From assembly GCA_020002185.1 (NCBI GenBank), contig JAHLWY010000221.1, positions 19,820-83,819 on the forward strand: a stretch of DNA of 64,000 nt, read 5' to 3'. Shown piece by piece: positions 1-12,100 of this stretch. Position 1 is the stretch's first letter, and each line of letters opens with the position of its first letter. Origin of the DNA: Paraescarpia echinospica (taxonomy: Eukaryota > Annelida > Polychaeta > Sabellida > Siboglinidae). The notes below the pieces were generated by a model, which was not told the origin of the DNA, did no database searches, and worked only from the letters and a program-made list of their open reading frames with translations. Made by a program: the position numbers and the translations under genes.

Positions 1-659
1 TCCAGCACAATACACAGGTATGTATTTAGTTTGCAGGTCTGCAATTATCCTAGGCATATCCCTTGTGTGGATGTATGTTTAATCAGTATGTATAAGGAGG
101 TTTTGCTAGGCAACAGGTCTCGTGATGGATAGGTTACTTGTCAGTGAATAAAGAAAACTTCTTAGGCAGTTGACTGATTTGAGTATAAGTGAACAAAATT
201 GTTACGCTATTGTCAGTATTATTACTTCTCATCATTTGTTCTGTTTTCCCACATTTCGATTCCAGTGATGTGTCACTTACTTTAATCAAACAAAATAGGT
301 TTAAATATCTGTTATGTGCAAAATGGTGGCAACTTTCTGAAGACTCCAAAATGGTGGCAACTGAAGACATTCTGTCGAATATTTTGCAACTGAAGACTCC
401 TGTTAGAAAATGGTGATGCAAGATTCCCAACATTTACACATACTGATTTTACATCATATTAATAGCTAATTATTGATCACACTTTAACCAATATAAATTG
501 AAAGCAATTTTTTCCGTTTAAAAATAAAACCCAGGTATTTGTGATATTAGCTGTGGTATGAGTACATTAATATGGACAATGTTGTTGACATCAGGACTGT
601 GAGGAAAGGAACTCTTGAGATCGACGGATTCAGCTTTGTAGAGGGATAATCTGGAGGAC
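1..659. other. AT-rich non-coding flank
   Basis: No supportable gene. The short open frames on both strands near 134-433 overlap each other, lack family features and look like chance. A short segment around 98-125 (GGTTTTGCTAGGCAAC) recurs near 3052-3080, so a small dispersed repeat may be present. Confidence 0.6.
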
Positions 660-2700
660 TATTATCCATGCTGAACACACACGGCAATATGTATATTGGT
701 AAGTCTTACACATATCTCATACTGAACACACACGGCAATATGTATATTGGTAAGTCTTACACATATCTCAAAGTGAACACACAGCAATATGTATATTGTT
801 AAGTCTTACACATATCTCATACTGAACACACACAGCAACATGTATATTAGTAAGTGTTACACATATCTCATACTGAACTCACACAGCAACATGTATATTA
901 GTAAGTGTTACACATGTCTCATACTGAACACACGGCAGTATGTATATTGGTAAGTCTTGCACATATCTCGTACTGAACACACACAGCAACATGTATATTG
1001 GTAAGTCTTACACATATCTCATACTGACCACACACAGGAACATGTATATTGGTAAGTCTTACACATATCTCATACTGAACACACACAGGAACATGTATAT
1101 TGGTAAGTCTTACACATATCTCATACTGAACACACACATCAACATGTATATTAGTAAGTGTTACACATATATCATACTGAACACACACAGCAACATGCAT
1201 ATTAGTAAGTGTTACACATATCTCATACTGAACACACACAGCAACATGTATATTAGTAAGTGTTACACATATATCATACTGAACACACACAGCAACATGT
1301 ATATTAGTAAGTGTTACACATATATCATACTGAACACACACAGCAACATGTATATTAGTAAGTCTTACACATATCTCATACTGAACACACACAGCAACAT
1401 GTATATTGGTAAGTCTTACACATATCTCACACTGAACACACACAGCAACATGTACATTAGTAAGTCTTACACATATCTCATACTGAACACACACAGCAAC
1501 ATGTATATTAGTAAGTCTTACACATATATCATACTGAACACACACAGCAACATGTATATTAGTAAGTGTTACACATATATCATACTGAACACACACAGCA
1601 ACATGTATATTAGTAAGTCATACACTTATCTCACACTGAACACACACAGCAACATGTATATTAGTAAGTGTTACACATATCTCATACTGAACACACACAG
1701 CTACATGTATATTAGTAAGTGTTATACATATCTCATACTGAACACACACAGCAACATGTATATTAGTAAGTGTTATACATATCTCATACTGAACACACAC
1801 AGCAACATGTATATTAGTAAGCCTTACACATATCTCATACTGAACACACACAGCAACATGTATATTAGTAAGTGTTACACATATCTCATACTGAACACAC
1901 ACAGCAACATGTATATTGGTAAGTCTTACACATATCTCATACTGAACACACACAGCTACATGTATATTAGTAAGTGTTACACATATCTCATACTGAACAC
2001 ACACAGCTACATGTATATTAGTAAGTGTTACACATATCTCATACTGAACACACACAGCAACATGTATATTAGTAAGTGTTACACATATCTCATACTGAAC
2101 ACACACAGCAACATGTATATTAGTAAGTGTTACACATATCTCATACTGAACACACAGCAACATGTATATTAGTAAGTGTTACACATATCTCATACTGAAC
2201 ACACAGCAACATGTATATTAGTAAGTGTTACACATATCTCATACTGAACACACAGCAACATGTATATTAGTAAGTCTTACACATATCTCATACTGAACAC
2301 ACACAGCAACATGTATATTGGTAAGTCTTACACATATCTCATACTGAACACACAGCAACATGTATATTAGTAAGTGTTACACATATCTCATACTGAACAC
2401 ACACAGCAACATGTATATTAGTAAGTGTTACACATATCTCATACTGAACACACACAGCTACATGTATATTAGTAAGTGTTACACATATCTCATACTGAAC
2501 ACACAGCAATATGTATATTGTTGAGTCTTACACATATCTCATACTGAACACACACGGCAACATGTATATTGGTAAGTCTTATACATATCTCATACTGAAC
2601 ACACACGTCTTACACATTTCTCATACTGACCACACGCAGCAATATGTATATTGGTAAGTCTTACACATATCTCATACTGAACACACACGGCAATAGGTAT
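660..2700. repeat. 51-bp minisatellite, about 40 units
   Basis: Tandem units of 51 bp, some 49 bp, contain CATGTATATTAGTAAGTGTT followed by ACACATATCTCATACTGAAC and a run of ACACACAGCAA. Because 51 is divisible by three and the unit lacks stops in some frames, long periodic open frames appear on both strands (940-2172 plus, 919-1596 and 1618-2163 minus). They encode only the repeat and I do not treat them as genes. Units vary at a few positions (AGTAAGTG versus GGTAAGTC), and the last units near 2500-2700 are degenerate. Confidence 0.95.
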
Positions 2701-3187
2701 ATACAAATTACCAAGTTATCCCTTCTGGTGGACCAGTATTTTTGTTAGTTTGTGTAATAATTGATGTATCCACTTCGTCGCGGTTTTGCTTACGTCACAA
2801 TTCAATTTTGCACGTAACCTCCGTCAAGCTTTGCTTTGTCAACAGTGTTGTTAATGGTTATATATATACGTGAATTACATTACTATTGCTGCATGACATC
2901 TCATAAATCAATCATTCCCGCATACAGTTGTCACTTTAAAAACTTTGCCTTATGTTTTTGCCTTAAAGAAACACTTTTGTGACCAGAATTTCAACAAGAT
3001 ATTCGACAGAATGTCCGAACCCACCACATGTTTTCTGATGACTTGGCCGAGGTTTTGCTAGGCAACTGATCACATATGTGATGAATAGGGTAATTGAAGC
3101 GTGTTCCGCCAGTGTTGCCAGAGGGTTGACAGTGGTTGTTATGCTTCAGGCGGCATGACTATCCTGGACGGCATGACATTTGGCCAG

Positions 3188-3311
3188 CACCGAGAAGATG
3201 CTGGAGGGTTGTGTCAGCAACCTATACATCCAGGGCAAGGGACCCGTTGACCTCATCACGGACGCTGTCAGGGTGTCAGTGTCTTGCCCTGCTCGAAGTG
3301 AACTGCCCTAG
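3188..3311 (+). other. Possible laminin-G-like exon fragment (weak)
   Basis: After an acceptor-like TTTGGCCAG there are 40 open codons ending in TAG. The translation contains EGCVSNLYIQGKGPVDL followed by a cysteine about 15 residues later. That resembles the tail of laminin-G domains, which have a GC-x-x-N-x-YI-type segment and a distal cysteine. No neighbouring exon was found, so it may be a pseudo-exon, a degenerate exon of a host gene or coincidence. Confidence 0.18.
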
Positions 3312-3316
3312 ACGTG

Positions 3317-5800
3317 GCACCCTGACACCCCTCATTGATGTGGGCGTCCAGTTGCTACAGTGTATCTTTGGGCTAAGCAGAACCAACAAACTCCTACATT
3401 GTATATATCTCTGAATTGTTCTTGTTTCTTTCGGTTTTGGGGACAGTGTTGTAGACAGTTCTTTCTTAAACAAAATGTATTATTTTGTCAGCTTTATTAC
3501 TTTTATTAACAGAAATGTAACCAATTACAATTATAGATCTCAGCTGGTTTATACTTGATTTGAAACTTATTAACATAACAAGTAAAACAAGAACAAGAAA
3601 GTTTATTTATAATATTATTATTTAAAGTTGATACTTGATTTGAAACAAAAGTACAGTTTTGTTGTCATCTGGCTGAATAGAAGTATCGGAAATCGTGAAA
3701 AGTGCCAAAGAAAATGTCATGAAGGTTGATGCCTATGCAGCAGGAGGGGAGATGTTGGAGTATTGGTTGGTTGGTTCTGCTGGGCCTGATGCTGTAATAG
3801 GAAATGCTGAAGAGTAGATATTGACTTAGGCAGCAGAGACAAGTCAACCAAAGGAAAACAAACGATGTATTTTCAATGTTGCCAACAGAATCTAGACACT
3901 GTAAACTTGTGTGTAGCTACAGTGATATGAAATGTGTAGATCAGGTCTATGCGAAACAGGAGGTTAACTATTGTCTCAATGAATTGTACCACTAGCCTGT
4001 AGATATGAATTCTTTGTTGTTTTACTTTACTTGTTCACATTTTCTAGTAGTAAAATGTCCTTTAATGTTGAAGGGCAGATTCACAAAGAGATGTTAATAT
4101 GATGGAGAGAAGGTAATTATGTGCAATCATACCACTAGATCATGCCAACAGAAGTCATGGTCAGATACAAAGTATTTATTGAGCGCAAATGCCAAATATG
4201 CCAAATACATACTGATTATTTTCCACACAGAAACAGATTTATAGAGGAAAGAAATCTTGTGATGCATTTGAGTAGAATGTGCAACATTTCACATGTCCCA
4301 TGCCAGCTTTTTTGTAGTTTTGTAGAGTTGGATGAACCATGTGTGGTTTAATGATATCTATGTTCAAAATACAACATTGTTGCCTTATATTTTAGATGCC
4401 AGTATGTTATAATGAAAATGTTAGGTTTTTGTAGTAAATTATTTAAAGATTTATCGACAGGCTCGTTTAGCTATGGATATCTGACCTGGTGAAAACTGGA
4501 TGCTCATTGGTTCCAAGATGAACACAGTTTATGGTGTGTAGATCTACATTTAGCTGGGTAATGTTGGGTTTTTGTTAATATTGGGGGTAATAAGCAAACT
4601 TCACACAATTCAAGTATGTATACTATCAATAGTAACTTGTGTATTATTTATTTTTATATAAAGGAACACAAGAAGATAATTATTTTGTTATTCCCTAACT
4701 TGAACGTCTTTGAAATATTTGACATTCATTAACACTGTCTCTTCAAACTTATTTAAAAAGTCAAGGTCGCAAAAACAGTACAGACGTTACTAACCATGTA
4801 TAGTTGAATATAATACACCTTTATGATCAACACATCAAGAACTGGCATTACGTTAGTTAAGCAAAGAGCAAGCCGATTCATACTTTAAAATATATCCAGA
4901 TAAGTGAAAACAAAAACACTACTCGCTCATTACCTCTGATCACGGGACAAAGAAAAAGAGAATTGCCTGTTTTAATAGACATGTTTGTCTGAACATATTG
5001 TCATACCTATTACCAATGCCTAGTATTATTCAGCATGTGTGTACATGGTTATAGATGTGTCAATAAATTTGTTACAAAAATGTTATCTTGTTATGGCAAG
5101 TGTTCATATGATATTGTGGAACCCTGATAATCTAGAAAACATAACACCAGGACATAATATACCTTGCAATATGCACGATTAATTTCTGTCAAAATCCTGA
5201 AAAATACATTAGTGATTAACGTCTATACTGTATGAAGCATGTCAGTTAAAATTGCACAAAAAATAAAAGTATGGTAAAAACAGTACGGTATTATCCAAAG
5301 TTTTGCAAACACTACATTTAAAATTGGCAAAATTGACTATTGCATTACAGCAGCACCCATCCTTGGCAAACACCCCAGAAAATATATGTATCAGCAGTAT
5401 AGTCACTCATACTAGAGTACAGTTTTAGTTGTCGAACATTAGCATGTTGTCGCCTACTGATGTCTCTGTAGATACCTTGCAAGTTGGCTCCTTTCCTCCA
5501 GCCATCTGTTTACTACATAGCACATAGACAACATTTGCATCACATGTTGGTGTGCTATGATATATATACAACTGGGTGATGTTGGGGGTGAAGGTTGAAA
5601 TACTCCCTTGTTGATGTGTTTTCTCTGTGAATTAAAAATACTCTGTACAAATTCCTAAATTTTTATCCCACTTGGGTTGTTTGTCTTCCACCCTTGTTTC
5701 CACGACTGAGTCATTGCTTAGCCTTCTGAAGTTTCTTGCTATCTAGCTGCCATTGCCATGTTATATGTGGCATGCTAATTTGCTGTGCTATTTCCAATAG
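3317..5800. other. AT-rich region without recognisable genes
   Basis: About 2.5 kb of AT-rich sequence. Short frames (for example 4142-4351 plus) have no recognisable motif, no compositional signature and no splice context. I see no tRNA, rRNA or transposon hallmark. Confidence 0.5.
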
Positions 5801-5805
5801 TTCTC

Positions 5806-6755
5806 CCAACCCTCTCACGTGTCAGTGTCAGATGCAACTCATTCGCCCCTTCCTCCAGTCTCCCTTCCTCTACACCCCCTCCTCCCAACCCTATCACATG
5901 TTAGGGTGAGATACAACTCATTCACCCCTTCCTCCAGTCTACCTTCCTCTAGTCCCTCTTTCCAACCCTGTCACATGTCAGAGTCAGATACAACTCATTC
6001 ACCCCTTCCTCCAGTCTCCCTTCCTCTAGTCCCTCCTCCTAACCCTGTCACATGTCAGGGTCAGATACAATTAATTCACCCCTTCCTCCAGTCTCCCTTC
6101 CTCTACACCCCTCCTCCCAACCCTGTCACATGTCAGGGTCAGATACAATTCATTCACTCCTACCTCCATTCTCCCTTCCTCTACACCCCTCCTCCCAACC
6201 CTGTCACATGTCAGGATCAGATACAACTAATTCACTCCTTCCTCCATTCTCCCTTCCTCTACACCCCATTCTCCCTACCCTGTCACATGTCAGGGTCAGA
6301 TACAACTCATTCGCCCCTTAATCCAGTCTCCCTTCCTCTACACCCCCTCCTCCCAACCCTATCACATGTTAGGGTGAGATACAACTCATTCATCCCTTTC
6401 TCTAGTCTCCCTTCCTCTAGTCCCTCCTCCCAGCCCTATCACATGTTAGGGTGAGATACAACTCATTCACCCCTTCCTCCATTCTCCCTTCATCTAGTCC
6501 CTCCTCCCAACCCTGTCACATGTCAGGGTCAGATACAACTCATTCACCCCTTCCACAAGTCTCCCTTTCACTAGTCCCTCCTCCCAACCTTATCACATGT
6601 TAGGGTCAGATACAACTCATTCACCCTTTCCTCCAGTCTCCCTTCCTCTAGTCCCTCCTCCCAACCCTGTCACATGTCAGGGTCAGATACCACTCATTCA
6701 CTCCTTCCTCCAGTCTCCCTTCCTCTACACCCATCCCCCCAACCCTACCCTTCTC
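5806..6755. repeat. 77-bp pyrimidine-rich minisatellite
   Basis: About twelve tandem units of roughly 77 bp contain AACCCTGTCACATGTCAGGG, then a GTCAGATACAACTCATTCAC block and a C/T-rich spacer (CTTCCTCCAGTCTCCCTTCC). The starts AACCCTATC at 5887 and AACCCTGTC at 5964 set the period. Proline/serine-rich open frames across it (5819-6454, 6052-6321) are repeat artefacts. Confidence 0.92.
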
Positions 6756-6910
6756 TTCGTTTTGTTCCGGACTCTCTCCCTACTCACTCTTCTTCCATTC
6801 CTTGTAAAGATGACTCGACATTGCGCCAGTCGTGGCACAAGTACATAGTAAGCATACAATTCGCCAGATGGCAGCATTGCATTTTCAGTTTCCTTATGTA
6901 AGGTGTTTCC

Positions 6911-7100
6911 GTGGTGAGGAGAGACATGGAAGTGACAGATGTTGTGGAGGATGACGCAATAGGCAGGGCGTCATGGCCAGGAGAGACATGGAGGAGACAA
7001 AGGATGTGGATGAGGACGCAATGGACAATGCGTCGTGGTGAGGAGAGACATGGAGGTGACAGAGATTGTGGAGGAGGACGTAATGGACAGTGCGTCGAGT
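6911..7100. repeat. 62-bp tandem repeat, three units
   Basis: Three imperfect units contain GAGAGACATGGA at about 6919, 6981 and 7043, followed by a GTGGAGGA...GACGCAAT block. The period is 62 bp. Overlapping open frames on both strands here are repeat-driven and are not called. Confidence 0.8.
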
Positions 7101-7269
7101 CGGGTGAGGATACGAGCGGCCAGGACGTCGCAACGGACCAAACCAAAAATTTGGTTTCACTTTTTTTACAGTCAGTATTGTTTCAAAGCTTTTTAATCGT
7201 GACGTTTCAATTACTTTCACCTGCATTCACCAAACTGACTCCACTGGGTGGCGAAACTGTTCATCCTCG

Positions 7270-7335
7270 CGGAGGAAGGGGTGAATGAGTTGTGTCTGAT
7301 CCTAACATGTGATAAGGTTGGGAGGAGGAGCGTAG
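7270..7335 (-). repeat. Isolated inverted unit of the 77-bp minisatellite
   Basis: The stretch containing GGTGAATGAGTTGTGTCTGA and CATGTGATAAGGTTGGGAGG is the reverse complement of one unit of the 5.8-6.75 kb array. It lies about 500 bp beyond the array in opposite orientation, which suggests a local inversion or that the unit belongs to a larger dispersed element. Confidence 0.75.
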
Positions 7336-7689
7336 ATGAAGAGAGTGTTCAATGTTTTTGTTTCACGAATGTGAGCCAGTAGCGCATTCCACAACTTGGT
7401 TGCTGAGTACTGACATTTTCAGTCTCCGTAAGTAACTGTTCTAGCCCTTGGAACTTCAATTGTCACTGAATCCATGGATCGCAGCGTTCTTCTTGATTTG
7501 TGCACATTCAGCATGTCCGATATACATCATGGAACCTGTCCATGTAGGGATTTATATGTGTACATCAGGATTTTATATTGCACATGATAGTATTGCATAG
7601 TACGATAGTATTAGGAGAAGGTCGAATATATTAAGTACGTCGGGCACTTGAGCCATCTTTGCAACTAAATATATCCAGATCAGTAAGAC

Positions 7690-8230
7690 AATAAAATGAA
7701 AACGAACTAAGAACACTTGTTTTGAAATATTGTCCTATACTTTCATGCAAGATCAAGCAACAGCGGTTCATTGTAACGGTGGAGTCTGTGCTACTGCACG
7801 GATGCGAGTCTTGGACACTAACAAAGACACCCAGAATGCAACTAGATGGGTGTTTTACAAGTATGTTGCAAGCCATATTCAACATTAACAGGGAAAAACA
7901 CGTGTCACTTGTATAGAGGTTACAAACGGAATTACTCAGAAGATCCAAGAAATAAGGGAGAGATTTGCTGGACACTGTTGTAGACATAAATATGAAATAA
8001 TGATTGCACCCAAGACCACCCCGTTGCAGCAAACACATGGAAGAACAAGTCAGACCAGATTATACATTTATCGACTCGCTAAAGGGAATGTGGGGTTGGA
8101 ACCACGGGAACAAAGGACAGCGTGGGGACACGAAGAAGACTAGTGTTTGGAAAGAGAGTTCGATCCGAGTGACCGACATGAGTGAAGTGAGATAATAGGC
8201 CCTTATATGTAGATAACACACTGTTACAAC
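7690..8230 (+). mobile_element. Decayed 3' end of a LINE reverse transcriptase
   Basis: Plus-strand frames 7722-7916 and 8004-8195 contain VLLHGCESWTLTK, a landmark of the C-terminal part of many animal non-LTR reverse transcriptases, then a (Y/F)TxML-like segment and later PDYTFIDSLK, which is typical of the tail. Frameshifts and stops separate the pieces, and no catalytic palm motifs are present. This is a 5'-truncated, dead fragment. It is distinct from the LINE at 12-15 kb, whose GCESWTL segment is different. Confidence 0.7.
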
Positions 8231-8568
8231 AAACCAGACATTGCTCCCTGGTTCTCGTAATTGGTGTTGGCAAATTGAAATTGGGCTGTCACGTACGTCT
8301 TGAAGTGAGCCACCTTTGCACTGACTGTTTATTCGTGCCTGCTGGCCCCGCTGTAATAGATGCACTTGTGTATTGGACCGTGTGACTGACAGTATTGCCG
8401 CACTCAACAAATCAACGGCTGTAATTGAGTTTCCGCCAGGAACAAACAGCTAGACGCGAATAACCGCACCGTTTTCACAGGAAATGGCGCCGTTGGCCTA
8501 CGTGGTCATTAGTTGGTTAATTCTCAGTTGGCTGACAAAGGCCGAACACACAAAATGTGACGTGATTG

Positions 8569-8646
8569 TAACATATCGTGACTCGACTATGTAATGGCAG
8601 TGTGGTAACTATATACGTTTATTGACGGCTTGAAGCTAATCGCGTG
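8569..8646 (-). repeat. LTR-like terminal repeat, 3' side of gypsy element
   Basis: About 77 bp nearly identical to 10970-11043, sharing CATATCGT, GGCAGTGTGGTAACT, TTTATTGACGGCTTG and GCTAATCGC. It abuts the truncated reverse transcriptase. Read on the minus strand it carries AATAAA, as expected for an LTR polyadenylation signal. Confidence 0.6.
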
Positions 8647-8649
8647 CAT

Positions 8650-9750
8650 GCGAAGTGGAGCGTCCACTGTACTCATGTTTGGGATGAATTTCGACAGATA
8701 TTGGACAAATCCAAGAAATCTGCGCACGTCTTCCTTGCTTTGGGGAACTGGCATTTTGTGTACTGCACTTACTTTCTGTGGATCTGGTTGCAAGCCCTGG
8801 TCTGTCCCCAAGTGTCCAACGTAATTCACCTGTGGCTGTTTTACTTGACACTTCTCAAAGCTGAGCTTCAGGTTCCATTATGTCGCTCTCTCTACGACTT
8901 TCCTGATGATCTTGTCGTGCTCCTGTGGCGTTTTGCCTGCGGTCAGGATGTCGTCCATGATGGCCCGTGCGCCATCGATGTCTTCTAGCATGTCGTCCAT
9001 GATTCGTTGGTAAATCTCTGGAGTCGACTTTACGCCAAACTGGAGGCGTAACCACCTGTATCTTCCGATCGGCGTGTTGAAAGTCGTTAGAAGACTTGAA
9101 GCATAGCCGAGTTTGATCTGCAGGAATCCCGACTTTGCGTATATTTTGGAGAACATTTTGGCACCTGGTATTGATGCTATCATTTCTTCCACTGTCGGAA
9201 TGGGATAGTGCTCTCGTCTTATGGCTTTGTTAAGGTCTTTGAGATCGGAGCAGATCCTCAACTTTTCATTGCGGACCATAGTGACCATGGAATTAACCCA
9301 GTCAGTGGGTTCTGTCACTTTAGTAATGTGGCCATCAGTTTCCATTTCTTTCAGTTTCGTACGTGTCTTTGCAGATAATGCTTTTGGCTGACGCCTTGGT
9401 CCGTGTACAATAGTGTCGATCTTGATGGAATACGTCCCTGTGAGCGTACCTGTAGTTTGCTTCAGGTACTTGTCAAGCTCATTGGCGACAGTGTGTGTTC
9501 TCTCGATTAAGCCTAGCTGCATGCTAGCATGCCCTGATAACAATGGTTTCTGGTCTACATGTACGATGTAGTACTGTACCTTAACGCATATGTTTTGTAA
9601 CGAGATGGGAATGTGACATAGCCTTCTACCTTAATTGGGTGATGAGTGTATCATTTGAACTTGCTAGCGGTCTTTATGATTGGGTGATTGCAGTGCATAT
9701 CTCTGTACACGTTGTACGGTATCAGAGATTACGTAGCGCCGGTGTCTATC
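8650..9750 (-). pseudogene. Ty3/gypsy protease-reverse transcriptase remnant
   Basis: Minus-strand pol remains of an LTR retrotransposon. The aspartic protease starts with QIDTGAT at about 9729-9750 and then meets a stop. Reverse transcriptase follows at 8878-9543: the finger region has KLRICSDLKDLNKAI, the palm has FSKIYAKSGFLQI, and the catalytic loop reads IMDDIL. A thumb/connection segment with RRFLGFVQYLSKFIPN lies at 8650-8829 in another frame. The first palm motif normally has an Asp where this copy has Tyr, so the enzyme would be inactive even without its frameshifts. RNase H and integrase are missing: the coding sequence stops abruptly at the terminal repeat. Confidence 0.88.
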
Positions 9751-10667
9751 TGCATTTTGATGTGTGTTCCGTTTACACCTATGCTTTCCCACCAGTCGCC
9801 GTCTGCATCTGTGATGGTATTGATCAGATGTGCATCGCCGTCATCATCTGATTGCTCAAAGCCACACATGTCCTCAACTATGTGGGCGCTCGCCTTGTTG
9901 CGGCACATCGACACAAAATGTCCCTTCTTATGACAGTAGTGGTACTTGCTGTCCTTAGCGGGGCAGCGTTCGTGCGATATTTTGTACCCGCATTTTTGAC
10001 ATTTCCGTTGATCCTTGTATATCGCTTTCTGTTTAGCATGGTCTTTGTGGAATCTGGACTGTGACCAGTTCCTCGAACGTCCAGCTATCCTCGATTTTCT
10101 CCGACCTCCAATCTTCACGGCATGAATTGTGGGGTCTTCATCGACGTTTATCGCGCGCATACTTTCTGGGACGTCTCGTAGTTCTGGCCAATATTCATGG
10201 CCATGTTTAGAGTCAGTTTGTCTCCTTTCTCTAGCCATTTCACGCTGACTGCGGCTTGCGATGATCTCAGGATAATTGCATCTCTGAGCATGCGGTCGTC
10301 TTCAGCATAGCCACAGTCTTTCACCAGAATTCGGAGATCCGTGACAAAGTTGTCAAACTTGTCACCTGGATCTTGTTTACGTCGGATGAAAGTGACAGTT
10401 GCGTGGATTTGGTTTGTCATCGGTGCGACATAGACCGGGGTCTGCTGCGCATATTTATTGTACACGCCTTGCAGAGTGGCGTTTTCTGCCGGATCGTCAC
10501 CCATCGCTGGCATCCAGGTAAAGATCTTGTATACGTCATGATGTTTCAGGTTTCGTTGCAAGCGAGCCTTTGATCGTAAACTCGCAGTGCTGTTTGAAGC
10601 GACGCCATTCCTTTTCTAGATTAGCCGATTGCCAATTTGTGCAGGGTTTTTCACCGGCGTTTGCCAT
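9729..10667 (-). pseudogene. Ty3/gypsy gag remnant with zinc knuckles
   Basis: Minus-strand gag-like sequence. A plausible start at 10667 opens MANAGEKPCTNWQSA, and after a frameshift near 10560 the capsid-like part continues (DPGDKFDNFVTDLRILVKDC). It ends in two nucleocapsid-type cysteine motifs: KCQKCGYKISHERCP, then YHYCHKKGHFVSMCRNK, which is a CCHC knuckle. Frame 9729-10238 runs through the knuckles into the start of the protease. Gag would package element RNA. The order gag-protease-RT on one strand identifies a gypsy-type element. Confidence 0.85.
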
Positions 10668-10969
10668 TTTGACAGCCCGTTTCACAATTTATCGTTCTGC
10701 GGTAACCAAACACTCACTGCGTGTCGATGCCGTGCACCGTCGCGGAGTCTGCGGTAATTCTAGTCGTCCCGGTCACCCCCCGGTCAACTACGGTCAAGGT
10801 TGCTGGAGACGCGCGACGTAGAATAGGGTCATCTTTCGGCAAATGGTCCGCTGGTTTTCGTCGTCGTTCATGCCCCACGATGCCTGGAGTTAATTTACAC
10901 ATTATAGTCCGTAGTTTCGGTCTCTAAAACAACGTTTTACATTATTTTACAGCTACTTCTAGACACCAT

Positions 10970-11043
10970 GTAACATATCGTAACTCAACTATGGAATGGC
11001 AGTGTGGTAACTCTATAAGTTTATTGACGGCTTGCCGCTAATC
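10970..11043 (-). repeat. LTR-like terminal repeat, 5' side of gypsy element
   Basis: Direct repeat of 8569-8646, about 75 bp at roughly 90% identity by eye. Together the two repeats bracket the gag-pol remnant. Such a short terminal repeat suggests that only the end of a longer LTR survives, or that this is a deletion derivative. Confidence 0.6.
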
Positions 11044-11500
11044 GCCATGTCGTTAGTTATAGGCCTATGTTGTCTTAGAAGGTGATTCAATTTTAATGTA
11101 TCTTAATTAATTAATACAGTAATAATATGCACTGGCGCGGGAACGAAATTAATATTGGGGGAGCGGAGCTTCAGCACCACTCCGCTCGATCGATCGAAGA
11201 CGGGCAGGGGTTCCTGTTGAAATGTTTTCGCTGCTGCACCGCCGTAATTTCAAACCCACATTTAGGCTCAAATTGACTCGGGGTGAGGCATTCCAGGTAG
11301 GGCAGATGCTTCCTTCCCCTGTTTCCGCGCCTACGATAATATAGCCATAATATGGCAGGCCGATAATGTACATTGCGCAGGATGTTGCCAAAATTTAGCT
11401 ATGTTAATTCATAAATGGTATTGTAGATTAACAACCTTTTCTTGTTCATAATGCATAACTATGATTAGCATTCATTGGTTCAATATCTGATTCGTAGCTA
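11044..11500. other. Non-coding, nothing recognised
   Basis: One 80-codon minus frame (11149-11391) has no recognisable motif. No other structure was seen before the palindromic minisatellite. Confidence 0.45.
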
Positions 11501-11504
11501 AATG

Positions 11505-11675
11505 AGTCATTATTGGTTGCTAAGTTAACGCGTTAACTTCTCCGAATCCTTATTGGTTGATAAGTTAACGAGCTAACTTCTTCGAGTCCGCATTGATTGC
11601 TAAGTTAACGCGTTAACTTCTTCGCGTTCTCATTGGTTCCTAAGTTAACGCGTTAACTTCTTATTCAACGCGTTG
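11505..11675. repeat. 40-bp minisatellite with 18-bp palindromes
   Basis: Four units with a 40-bp period begin near 11511, 11551, 11591 and 11631. Each reads (C/T)ATTGGTTGCT followed by the palindrome AAGTTAACGCGTTAACTT, then TTCG. In units 1, 3 and 4 the 18-bp palindrome is perfect and contains HpaI-like GTTAAC twice. Unit 2 is changed at two symmetrical-looking positions (GAGCTAAC). Confidence 0.9.
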
Positions 11676-11679
11676 AGTG

Positions 11680-12100
11680 TACAGCGTTTATGACCCTGTT
11701 GGCCAGTCATAATACGCCGTATGGCATCGTTGATGTGGTACGTGTATGGCAGGCCGATGGGGCCATAAACCCGGTACTAAGTAACTCATAAATGAGCCCT
11801 AGTAAACATTGGTCGGTAGCGCGAAACACACATTCAAAGAGGTGAGCTTAAAAAGATTGTTTTTCACACTTTTGTTAATGTTTTTTAATTATATTTCCGT
11901 TTGTGCGCGTTGAAAACAAAGGAAACTGCGGCATGCATAAACGAAATGTATTTGCTCTGATGTGTGTGTATTACATTTTAAATGCTAACATGGGTTCGCT
12001 ATGGTTCGTTGGTACAATATGCACACCTCTATTTGTAATGTATTATGGTATTACATTATTTTACATATATAGGGTAATTACACATTACTGATTCCAAGAC
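11680..12100. other. Non-coding spacer
   Basis: No gene supported. A 62-codon plus frame (11903-12091) is hydrophobic and AT-rich and has no recognisable family. Confidence 0.4.

Noticed and set aside
940..2172. 410-codon plus-strand frame (and minus-strand counterparts) as a gene
   Set aside because: It follows exactly the 51-bp minisatellite. Similar long frames exist on the other strand, and there is no non-repeat coding context.
660..2700. CRISPR-like array
   Set aside because: Units are contiguous, without unique spacers. The genome is eukaryotic and no cas genes exist. The same applies to the arrays at 5.8-6.7 kb and 17.6-20.3 kb.
6784..7288. Overlapping frames of 110-125 codons as genes
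   Set aside because: They run across the 62-bp repeat on both strands and show repeat periodicity.
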